Shown here piece by piece: positions 1-7,179 of a DNA stretch of 17,007 nucleotides. How positions within the stretch are numbered: the stretch's first letter is position 1; the number at the start of each line of letters is the position of its first letter. The DNA comes from Hydnum rufescens UP504. Taxonomy: Eukaryota; Basidiomycota; Agaricomycetes; Cantharellales; Hydnaceae. The stretch is taken from assembly GCA_014904985.1 (NCBI GenBank), contig MU129246.1, positions 27,588-44,594 of the forward strand. The letters run 5' to 3'. A program made the translations under genes and the position numbers. The notes beneath the pieces are model-generated. The model ran no database searches. It was given only the letters and a program-made list of their open reading frames with translations, and was not told where the DNA came from.

Positions 1-1078
1 TGGTACTGTTTGGGCACCATTTCTTCAAAGGGGCACTTCTTAAAGGTCTTCTTATGCTGCTCAATGGCAAGGCAGGTGGATATAGATTCAGTTGCAGAGA
101 TATGCTCTTCAGGGTGAAGGAAGACTACAAAGATACAATCTTCCCCATGCACATCTTCCCGGTTATCACCAGGTGAGCTCTTGCCCATTTTCTTTGATAG
201 AATACCTGGACTAGGCTTTTCTATTAAAGAGGCAGGCAAGGGCACAGTCTGGTCAAGGGAAGACAATGGGGATGAGTCGTGGTGTGGCAAATTTCTATCA
301 CCCTTGTGATCCCCCTTGGGCCTCAACTGTTGGGGTACACCCTGGAGATGCCCATCTCTCACGTTTGCCCAGAGGGACCAACTGGGCAAAGGTAGGATAG
401 GGTCTCCTTGGCAACTGTGCAATGGAAGAGGATCAGGGGGAGATACAGATGCAGAGAGGTTAAGGCTTCATCCAGAGTGTTCCTTTGCTAAGACACAATG
501 TGATGCATCACAACGCACATCCATCAGGACACCATGTCATTGCTACCTTACCCATTGACCAGTTGATCTCAGGGTTATGATGAACAAGCCAGGTGTGCCC
601 CATGATGAGGGGAACCTGTCCCAGGCTAGTCACAGCAAATGTACTTTTCTCTGAATGGTCACTGAAACGCATCAGGAGGTCAACTTCTTCTTGAACTGAG
701 CCAGCATCATTTAAGGGTGCCATCAATGTTGTAAAGTGGAATCAGCCATGGAAGTTGCTGAGTAGTAAGATTTTTGGCCTTGACAAACTCCTGATCAATG
801 AACATCCCTGTTGCTCCCAAATCAAGCAGGGCATCAACTGCCATAGGCTGGCCACTGTCTGGGGTCTGTAGGTGGACCTTTAGTTCAGTAGCTCAGCAAA
901 GGTGTGTGGAATAGATATAGAGTGGTGGGCTTGTGGATAATGACACATCTTCTCTTTCATGTAGGCCATCAATGTCAACGTGATCAAACATATCCATTGT
1001 GGGTCCTACTGTACAAGTTGAAAGAAGAGAGAATTGGTTTGTTGAACAGGGCATGTCCTTCACTGTTGACATCTTCAA
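1..1078 (-). pseudogene. pol: Ty3/gypsy pol remnant: aspartic protease and linker, runs off left edge
   Basis: This is the start of the pol part of a fungal Ty3/gypsy retrotransposon. It opens in the -1 frame relative to gag at 1078 and is read through an in-frame TGA at 895-893. The retropepsin active-site region follows at about 832-806 and reads LLDLGATGMFIDQEF; family members normally have D-S/T-G, so the Ser/Thr is replaced by Leu. A one-base insertion in the run of A (minus strand) near 710-713 shifts the frame. The ORF then continues 726-508 with the protease C-terminal part (LGQVPLIMGHTWLVHHNPEI), typical of this lineage. From about 170 to 1 the minus strand encodes the protease-RT linker (HPEEHISATES, then EEMVPKQY at the edge). 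Reverse transcriptase, RNase H and integrase would lie outside the window. Two stops and a frameshift mean it is not functional. Identification comes from family resemblance. Confidence 0.85.
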
Positions 1079-1084
1079 AAATCC
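1075..1084 (-). promoter_or_regulatory. Candidate -1 ribosomal frameshift site at gag-pol junction
   Basis: On the minus strand the last gag codons read AAG GAT TTT TGA. They contain the heptamer G-GAT-TTT (1084-1078) immediately before the stop. A -1 slip there enters the pol frame at 1078 (TTG AAG ATG). GGAUUUU is a known slippery heptamer in some plant viruses, and -1 shifting is common in Ty3/gypsy elements. No downstream pseudoknot was assessed. Confidence 0.45.
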
Positions 1085-2346
1085 TTCACCACACCCTCAT
1101 TTCCATCCTCAGCAGATTTGGGTGCCAGAGTAGCACAAACTTTCTCTACCACTTCCTCCATCTGCTCAGATGACAGAGCACCTCGGACTGAACGAGAGTG
1201 TGGGGGCTCAGGGCAGTCTCTGGCAATGTGGCCAGGTTTGTTACAATTCCAGCACAGACCAGTGACTCTGTGAGGATTATTCTGACAACAATTGGAGTCT
1301 ACATCCATAGGTTCATAAGTGGAGGAGGAGGGTGCAGCAGCAGCAGCAGGATGGAAGGAGGTTGGAAGAGTTTGAGGAGTAGTGGTGGGAGGGCAGAAAG
1401 GTCGAATTGTTCCTGGATGATTGTCCTGGTGAGGGTTGGTGGGAGAGAAGGAGTGCTGTGCATTAAAGCAATGCCACAACTTATCAATGTGAGTGGCTTT
1501 GTCCTTCCATTCTTGAAGGGATATAGGGAGGGTGTCAAGGTGTATCTTCTCGACCAAGCTACGGAGCAATCCATGCTCATAAGCATCCATCAAGGCTCCA
1601 TCATTAAAGCCTGTCTTCCCCAATATGGCCTCAAAGGCCATCATATACTCCTCAGCAGTCATCCCTTGTGTCATCTTCAAGGTACGAAGTCACTGACGGG
1701 CATGAGCCTCTCGGTCCACATCACCAAAGGCTGCCTCAAAGCAGGTGCAAAAGGTTTCCCAATCAGGGAAAGGAGAATCACCATCAAGGATAGCATGTGT
1801 GTAGTTGGAAGCCCAATCACCAGCACTGCCTCCTTGTATGTAGGAGAGGGCATAGAGGATCTTTGTCTGATCATTGGTAAAGGAGTTGGGTTGAATAGCA
1901 ATGTTAAGTTTGAGAGCACAGAGGAAGGGATCAGCCTTCTTTTGATCACCACCAAAGACCTCTGGGTCAGCTGCCTTTGGGGGATGTGCAGAGATGGAAG
2001 GAGTAGTGGCAGGAGCAGGAGGAACTTCAACAACAGGAGCAGGGAGGTTCTCGACAACAGCCTTGGTGATCACCCCAACTTCAGCCATTAGAGTTTCATG
2101 AGAAGAGGCATCAGTCTGAAGGTGAGTCACTAGGTTCTGGAGTACAAGGTTCTGTTGCTCCAACTGCTCGTACCATCGTTGTTGTGCCTCCATCATTTGA
2201 CAAAGGCCTTCTCCAGCAGCACCAAAGACAGTGAAGGCATCAGTAGGGATTGGAAGAGGAGGTAGAAGGGATAAGGAAGATGTTTGTGGGGTCGAAGAGA
2301 TGAGTTTCGATCTTCTGTCAGGGCGACACTGCCGTCGAAGCCACAA
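1075..2346 (-). pseudogene. gag: Ty3/gypsy Gag (capsid + CCHC nucleocapsid), one nonsense codon
   Basis: Gag packages retrotransposon RNA. The frame runs from about 2346 to a TGA at 1077-1075 and is interrupted once by an in-frame TGA at 1692-1690, so about 218 and 204 codons lie on either side. The first half has a Gln-rich coiled-coil-like stretch (MEAQQRWYEQLEQQNLVLQN), a Pro/Ala-rich linker, then the retrotransposon Gag core (KADPFLCALKLNIAIQPNSF and GDWASNYTHAIL). The second half has EEYMMAFEAILGKTGF and a Pro/Ser/Thr-rich linker, then a zinc knuckle CWNCNKPGHIARDC (C-x2-C-x4-H-x4-C) at about 1254-1213. The frame resumes unchanged after the TGA, which fits a point mutation; a CGA to TGA change at a CpG is a plausible inference. 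The plus-strand ORF at 1198-2091 is only its shadow. Confidence 0.88.
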
Positions 2347-2379
2347 ACAGAAAGAGGAAAGAGATTAATTAACCACATG

Positions 2380-2460
2380 CTATCGCAGTGGGAATCCTGA
2401 GTATACACTACACAACAAGGGACACACAAGTCTCGCACCTATTGCAGTGGGAATCCTGAG
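2380..2460. repeat. Direct repeat pair, GCAGTGGGAATCCTGAG
   Basis: The plus strand carries CTATCGCAGTGGGAATCCTG at 2380-2399 and CTATTGCAGTGGGAATCCTG at 2439-2458; both continue with AG. The only difference is C versus T at a CpG, which suggests the second copy lost a CpG by deamination. They lie in the leader or LTR-like region upstream of gag. Confidence 0.8.
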
Positions 2461-2528
2461 AGATCGAAACTGGTGATCCCCCAACTGCAAAGGGCTATAA
2501 ATACTGTTTCCTGCACACAGCCACCAGC

Positions 2529-2588
2529 CTTCCAGAGCCTTCTGCCAGCTTCCAGAGCCTTCTGCCAGCTTCCATAACCTTCCAGATC
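2529..2588. repeat. 20-bp tandem repeat, two exact copies plus degenerate continuation
   Basis: The unit CTTCCAGAGCCTTCTGCCAG occurs at 2529-2548 and 2549-2568. It is followed by weaker matches (CTTCCATAAC, CTTCCAGATC) to about 2588. Its position in the presumed U3 of the minus-strand retroelement would suit enhancer-type repeats, but that role is inference. Confidence 0.8.
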
Positions 2589-2729
2589 CTCTTAGAGTGC
2601 CAGCTCCACAGCCCATCAGTCAGCCTCCACACCCATCATCACTAAGCCTCACTAAGCTGATGCAGCCATGTTATGAATCCTGTGTGCACCTCCACATGGC
2701 TATGCCCCCAACTTCCATATGTATCCCCC

Positions 2730-3107
2730 TTAGCATATGAACTTCCAAGGCAGTGTATGCCTGGGTACACCAAAGGTGTCCAAAGTGTCAAAGGACCATA
2801 ATGATGTGGATGGAGTATGGATTGGGACAGGTGATGTGGGGTCAGGGACTGGGGGCAGAGGAGGAGGAGGGGGAGCCTGTATTGGCAACTCCATGGACTC
2901 ACATGGGGAGCGAGGGAATGACAGGTGCTGACAAGGGTGCCAATGCTGCCACTGGTGGACTACCCAGCCCATAGCCTGCTGGCTGAGGCCCAATAGAACA
3001 AGGGCAATAATAATAAGAGAAATGCCAATAATGGCAAGGATGACAATAACCCCCTTAGTGAATGGAGGGAGAGAGGACACAAGAGCATTTGAAGAAGTAG
3101 GTGCCAT
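2730..3107 (-). CDS. Hypothetical single-pass membrane protein (125 aa) in transposon DNA
   Basis: I do not recognise this protein. The ORF starts MAPTSSNALVSSLPPFTKG. It then has one strongly hydrophobic segment at about residues 19-42 (GVIVILAIIGISLIIIALVL within it), flanked by a Lys on the N-terminal side. The rest is rich in His, Trp and Pro, with a run APPPPPLPPVPDP near residue 80. No signal-peptidase site is obvious, so a single-pass membrane anchor is the simplest reading. It sits upstream of gag on the same strand, outside the usual gag-pol order, in CpG-poor sequence. It could be a domesticated or element-encoded membrane protein, or a chance ORF made by low-complexity CT-rich sequence. 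A shorter overlapping hydrophobic ORF in another frame (3163-2960) makes chance more likely. Confidence 0.25.
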   Translation of the reverse strand: MAPTSSNALVSSLPPFTKGVIVILAIIGISLIIIALVLLGLSQQAMGWVVHQWQHWHPCQHLSFPRSPCESMELPIQAPPPPPLPPVPDPTSPVPIHTPSTSLWSFDTLDTFGVPRHTLPWKFIC

Positions 3108-3182
3108 ATGATAGAGTTGATGAAGAATGATACTCTGATGGGTAAGTCCTTAGGCAGAAGCAAATGTCAATTTGATCCTGAC

Positions 3183-3540
3183 AGACATGTCTAATGATCT
3201 CCCCCTGAGCAGATGCCTTTGTTCTAATTTAGACACTAGTAGACATGCATCCACACTAGCACCATTATTATTGGATTATTATTGGATCTAGACAACATTA
3301 GACATGGGCTCAAAATGTTGATTTAGACACCAGTAGACACACAGTAAGGATGATAGACACCTCTAAGGCTCCAGAAAATATCTTATTAGACATGCCTAAA
3401 TTAGACCTGTAACACTCTCCAGCCAGTGAACAAACCCTCCTGGGTGGTGCCTGCAGCGGGCTATTTTAGACATGTCTATATAGTGAACTTAGAAAAAAAA
3501 TTCCCAAACATACCCCTCAGGCATGTCTTAGACACACCTA
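3183..3540. repeat. Cluster of (T)TAGACA(TG) motifs
   Basis: At least eleven TAGAC cores on the plus strand start near 3230, 3240, 3289, 3299, 3323, 3334, 3354, 3386, 3401, 3466 and 3528. An AGACATGTCTAA also occurs at 3183-3194. Two sites are palindromic (AGACATGTCTAA at 3183; TTAGACATGTCTA at 3466). Spacing is irregular, so this is not a simple tandem array. It could be a degenerate transposon end or a binding-site cluster. Confidence 0.65.
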
Positions 3541-3550
3541 TACTCAGAAC

Positions 3551-3596
3551 ACCTCTTAGGTGGTTTGCAGATGCAAACTCAAACCACCTAAGAGGT
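3551..3596. repeat. Perfect 17-bp inverted repeat with nested alternative hairpin
   Basis: The left arm ACCTCTTAGGTGGTTTG (3551-3567) and right arm CAAACCACCTAAGAGGT (3580-3596) are exact reverse complements around a 12-nt loop. A second, mutually exclusive stem GTTTGC-agat-GCAAAC (3563-3568 with 3573-3578) uses part of the arm and loop. A further 8-bp pair, GAACACCT at 3547-3554 and AGGTGTTC at 3616-3623, surrounds it. Confidence 0.85.
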
Positions 3597-3623
3597 ACTA
3601 TTTTGAGGGTGCATTAGGTGTTC

Positions 3624-4530
3624 CTTTGTCACTAAACTCAGACCTCCTATAACCACCAAATCCCTTGTTTGCTCAGAGCACAATGAATGCAACCATGCCC
3701 AAGCTAGATATAAGAGCAAAGAGGGTGGTTCTTATGTTAAGAAACCATTCTAAGGCCTTATAAGTATCCAGTAAAGCAGTTCTGAGGAGGGTGCATCAGC
3801 ACTCAATGCCCAGGTTAGCTGTCCAGAAGTTGATCAGTGGCATATGCCAATGAGTGGATCACTTGGCATCATATCAGAATTCTTCTCTAGAAGGCAGGCC
3901 TGTGTACCCTCCATGGCCGTGATCACAGCAGTGCTTAGGGGGTAGTCGGTCATAGGTCACAAGCACCTCATGACCAGCTAGAATATGGTGCCTGGGGATT
4001 ATGTAAAATCACATGCCAACCTAAGGTCGTAACACTACAGTAGTTTCAATCCTTTTTCTGCTGTGGAACTCAACTCAGATATCCATGATGCATCATATAC
4101 CCTCTGAGTATGATGATGCCAAATGCTCCAACATTCCTTCAAAGCATGTTGATCAAACAGACAGCTTCATGGCACCCTCCCTAATGGTGATGAAGAAATT
4201 GCCAATATTGCCATGAAAGCCCTAAGTACTATATGCTTGCCAAGCTGGGGCTTAACTTTCCCTTGCTATTGGAGCTAGTGAGCTGGAGGAATCCTGCCTG
4301 CAGTTCCAAGCTTCAAATCAAATCCACTCACATGAAATACAGTTGGCTGGCAGATCTTGCAACAAATTCATAGTACTTGAAGTCTTGCAAGAGCAAGGAT
4401 GTCAGAGAGCACCTGCGGCTAGTGTCAATCTTGACAAAATCCATAAAGTCAAAGTGTATATTTCACCTGATCCCATCAATGGGAAGGCTGAAGCTGATTA
4501 CATAAATTCACCCCCCCAGTTACATGGACA
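3624..4530. other. CpG-poor intergenic or transposon-derived DNA, no gene recognised
   Basis: No ORF in this stretch shows a recognisable domain. A plus-strand frame at about 4343-4520 reads coding-like (VNLDKIHKVKVYISPDP), but it is short, lacks family resemblance, and runs across the composition boundary near 4530. Base composition matches the flanking transposon DNA, with very few CG dinucleotides. Confidence 0.6.
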
Positions 4531-5101
4531 TCGGGTGTCCAAAAAATTCCGGGAGTCCCGAACGCCTGGTTCCGAGGCTAACCACCCTATCGATAAGATG
4601 TCAGATTCCTTAGCTACAAAAGGGATGCTTCGCGTAAGGATCCCCCGTGTCGTTCATTCTTGCCAATTCCTCTAAATATGCATAGCTGTACAAAGTGAAA
4701 GCGGTAGGCATGTGTCCTTCCATTTTGAAGATGCTGATCACAGAGCCAAGAAATCTTATTACTTCCACTTCTCTGCTGCTGCGTGGGTCAATAAGCGCGT
4801 CCCGAACTTGGAGACGCCCACGTCGCCACTTTTTTCGGCTGGGAGAGTGGTTTTGCCGACCCTACAGCTTAGAATCACAGACCCAAGCCTCAGTGATCGA
4901 CTCAGCCGCACATTTCATCATAGATTCCGCGGTCGGTGTGGATACAACAAGTGAATCATGAAAGGTTGGGTCGCTAGTTCCCAGGAGTGGTCGAAAAGAT
5001 CGACAAGATACGGTTTTCGTAAGCATCGTGGTCCTCACGATTGGATATCGCGTCCTGGCCCAGATCGCAATCTTAGTGAATCGTTTGGAGGATAAATCTC
5101 T
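4531..5101. other. Unassigned stretch downstream of the macrodomain gene
   Basis: CpG content becomes normal here. The plus-strand ORF at 4712-4954 (MSFHFEDADHRAKKSYYF...) and its overlapping neighbour in another frame have no recognisable domain, and I do not call them genes. Part of this stretch should be 3' UTR and terminator of the minus-strand macrodomain gene ending at 5102; no specific poly(A) signal was identified. Confidence 0.45.
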
Positions 5102-6275
5102 TCAAGGATTCGCAACGTCGGAAACAGTGTCCGACGGTGATGGTGGGAAATACTCAGGCAAGGCGTCCTACAGACAACGTATCCCATCAATAATGTTGCC
5201 TCAATTGACAATTTGGATAACCCTGACCGATATACAGCAAAATCTTCTTCACTGAAAACCACAAAGATCACTCGTTGGAACTAGAGAGGATACAGATATG
5301 GATGGAAGCCAATTAAGACACAGGTGGATAAGGCAATGCTTGCATTTGCGTACATTCTGACCCTCCGGAGTCTCGAGGAAGGACCTCGTCTGTTCGAGAG
5401 CAATTTTCGTTGCCTCTTCTATGGGATACCCATATATTCCAGTAGAGATGGAGGGGAAAGCCTTGGATTTGTTCACCCAAAATATTTCAATATTGTTCAA
5501 AAAACCAAGTGAATGAGGAAAACGAACGATGGAAGTGAGGCCATTTGCATGAGCAAGGGACAGACTTCTTCGATAGCAAGACGAGAGAAGTTCTTGTGCT
5601 CTCTCGACCCTGCTTTCGTATTCGTAATATTTGGGCCCTACAGTGTGTATTACGTTCTTCCTGATATCAAGAAGTCCGTTAGTCTCCATCTTCTCGAGAT
5701 GCAAAAGCGAAGTGACCCACGCAGGGAGATTATATGCCTTCGTCAGAATGGCGGCACCAGTCTCGGTTCCTTCTGGGAATCTCGTGATACCTGAGGCAAG
5801 CACGGGTGAATTAGACTGCTATGTCACTGGAAGATAAGGAACGCCCTTGGAGATCCTACACTCGTGTTTCAATTGGGGGCCTGCCGCTCTATGTATGGCA
5901 CCGTCCACTGCGGAAAGGGGCATATGTAGCCGGATTAGGTGTGTGGTGGAGGGTCACATACCTCCTCCACCGCCTACATCCAGCAAGTTCCTAATCAAAG
6001 GGACAGACGAAACTAGTTCCGGTATTCTCACCTCTGAGACTAGTATTTGCCGCATTAACGATAGCGTCCGCTTCAACAGTCGTTATGTCTCCCTGCCTGC
6101 AGTGCAGTGCACAGTTCAGAAGCGCCGATGAGTTCCGGGAGCACAAAAAGTCAGACCATAAGGAGATCTTTGAAAGAAATAATGGATTAAACGCTCGTCC
6201 CACCGACGGGGCACGATATTTGGTGGCTGCGAACACGTCTCCAATAGTGCGGATGTTTTCCCATTTGACGGCCAT
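5102..6275 (-). CDS. MacroD-type macrodomain protein (ADP-ribosyl hydrolase / O-acetyl-ADP-ribose deacetylase), 9-exon model
   Basis: MacroD-type macrodomains bind ADP-ribose, remove it from acidic residues and hydrolyse O-acetyl-ADP-ribose. My model joins 6275-6157, 6096-6032, 5973-5962, 5907-5860, 5790-5721, 5660-5528, 5461-5354, 5280-5236 and 5167-5102 (TGA), giving 666 nt and 221 aa. Phases agree throughout. Motifs in order: QGDIT (41-45), ADAIVNAAN (49-57), the glycine loop GGGGVDGAIHRAAG (62-75), YNLPA (101-105), VIHTVGP (108-114), SCYRRSL (about 130), FPSISTGIYGYP (151-162), RVIFVVFSEEDF (188-199) and LPEYFPPSP near the end. Asn57 and Asp67 are 10 residues apart, as are the key MacroD1 Asn174 and Asp184 (recalled numbering), so the fold looks intact. 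No signal peptide is seen. Uncertain points: the third intron (alternatives include a GC-AG donor at 5844) and the last intron, where the usual V-Y after the EEDFA motif falls in the intron if GTATAT is the donor. Upstream start: ATG at 6275. Confidence 0.88.
5962..5973 (-). other. 12-nt microexon of the macrodomain gene
   Basis: The exon GCGGTGGAGGAG lies between a 58-nt intron (6031-5974, GTGAGA...TGTAG) and a 54-nt intron (5961-5908, GTATGT...CGCAG). It enters and leaves in phase 1 and supplies the glycines between NTSLRG and VDGAIHR. Without it the conserved GGGG-V-D loop cannot be built. Both flanking donors match the fungal consensus well. Confidence 0.85.
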
Positions 6276-6850
6276 GGACGGTTAAATCCGAGGAAGTTTC
6301 ACGTGGCCCTCCGCAGTCACACTCAAAGCTCGGAATAGAGTCTGAGAGATGCAGGACCTCCGCCCCTGCCACCTTCAAGATTAAGTAGCAATTTTGTCAG
6401 TACTAGCCTCGCATGCTATTGCAAGTACCGAAGTCGACACGCACCCAATCGCCACTCGTTAGTACTAACAAACCCCACCCTCTGCGTGCGGTCCAATGTT
6501 GCGGCCGACGTGCCGCCTCCCGAGATGTCCCCAACGGTGGATCCGTCGCCACAGCCTAGATCCCTCCTGTTCCTGATGTCCCGTTCAGGACCGGACCTGA
6601 ACACGGCGAAGCCGTTCGATGGAAATAGTAACATGTGATGCCTGAAAATGTCTTCTACGCCGCAGTAGGTCAGCATATGTCCTTCAGCCCTGGAGTGGAG
6701 CCCTTTGGTCACCAGCTCGCTCGAATTAGTTCCGAAATGGTGCGTATCTACACCACCTGCTCGTTGTACGTATTGCCTCTACACCCAGTTGGTGACCATT
6801 CATCTCAATTTTGATGTCTTAGTACCGTCCCGCTACCACACGTTTATCCT
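6276..6850. other. Upstream region of the macrodomain gene, no gene called
   Basis: This CpG-rich stretch contains a minus-strand ORF at 6712-6416 (98 aa, GFAVFRSGPERDIRNRRD...) with no recognisable domain. A short inverted repeat, GTTCAGG-accgga-CCTGAAC, lies at 6583-6602. The promoter of the macrodomain gene should be in its first part; I see no clear TATA box and do not mark one. Confidence 0.4.
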
Positions 6851-6855
6851 TTGAA

Positions 6856-7179
6856 TTGTATTGGAGCTACTTGCTTCTGTGCGACTCCCGAAAGGACGAA
6901 GCTCAGCAACACGTTCGGAATACACTCGATCAAGATCTAGATATAGTTGAGGTCAATGGCGCAATTAACGTGACCAACCGCGCTTTCTTCAAGAGGCTTC
7001 ATGGACTGTTCGTTGCAATCTGGAGGAAACTCCAACCTGGGCCCGTTGTCATAGAACTGGACCGAATCCTCCGGAAAGCATATCTTGTGTTGCGGCCCGT
7101 CGATTTGCATAATATTGAGGTTGATCGGGAGCGTGGACGGCAAGGTGTTTTTGGATTATGTGGATACTGTACTAACTGA
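6856..7179 (+). CDS. Unassigned ORF (107 aa), competing with a minus-strand frame
   Basis: I do not recognise this ORF. It encodes a mixed-composition protein with an amphipathic stretch (FFKRLHGLFVAIWRKLQPGP). The minus strand of the same DNA is also open (7143-6937, INLNIMQIDGPQHKICFPED...) and uses C/G at many third positions. At most one strand is likely coding, and possibly neither. It may be an exon of an unrecognised intron-containing gene. Confidence 0.18.
   Translation: MYWSYLLLCDSRKDEAQQHVRNTLDQDLDIVEVNGAINVTNRAFFKRLHGLFVAIWRKLQPGPVVIELDRILRKAYLVLRPVDLHNIEVDRERGRQGVFGLCGYCTN

Larger units (their letters stand above)
2347..2720 (-). mobile_element. Leader / LTR-like region upstream of gag, boundaries not defined
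   Basis: This segment lies directly 5' of gag on the minus strand, where a 5' LTR and leader should be. It contains a TATA-like TATTTATAG on the minus strand near 2495-2505; the plus strand also reads TATAAATA there. It also holds two exact 20-bp tandem copies (2529-2568) and a 59-bp-spaced direct repeat (2380-2401 and 2439-2460). I could not find TG...CA termini, a second LTR copy or a clear tRNA primer-binding site, so the extent is only approximate. Confidence 0.4.

Noticed and set aside
1198..2091. Longest plus-strand ORF in the window (297 aa)
   Set aside because: It is antisense to the clearly recognisable gag frame with capsid and CCHC motifs.
3409..3420. TGTAACACTCTC as the start of a plus-strand LTR
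   Set aside because: No matching end, second copy or adjacent retroelement coding sequence in that orientation was found.
4554..4569. Palindromic-looking CGGGA-g-TCCCG
   Set aside because: A 5-bp stem of this kind is expected by chance and the sequence does not match a heat-shock or other known element well.
6583..6602. GTTCAGG-accgga-CCTGAAC inverted repeat about 310 bp upstream of the macrodomain gene
   Set aside because: Seven-base arms are short; no evidence links it to regulation.
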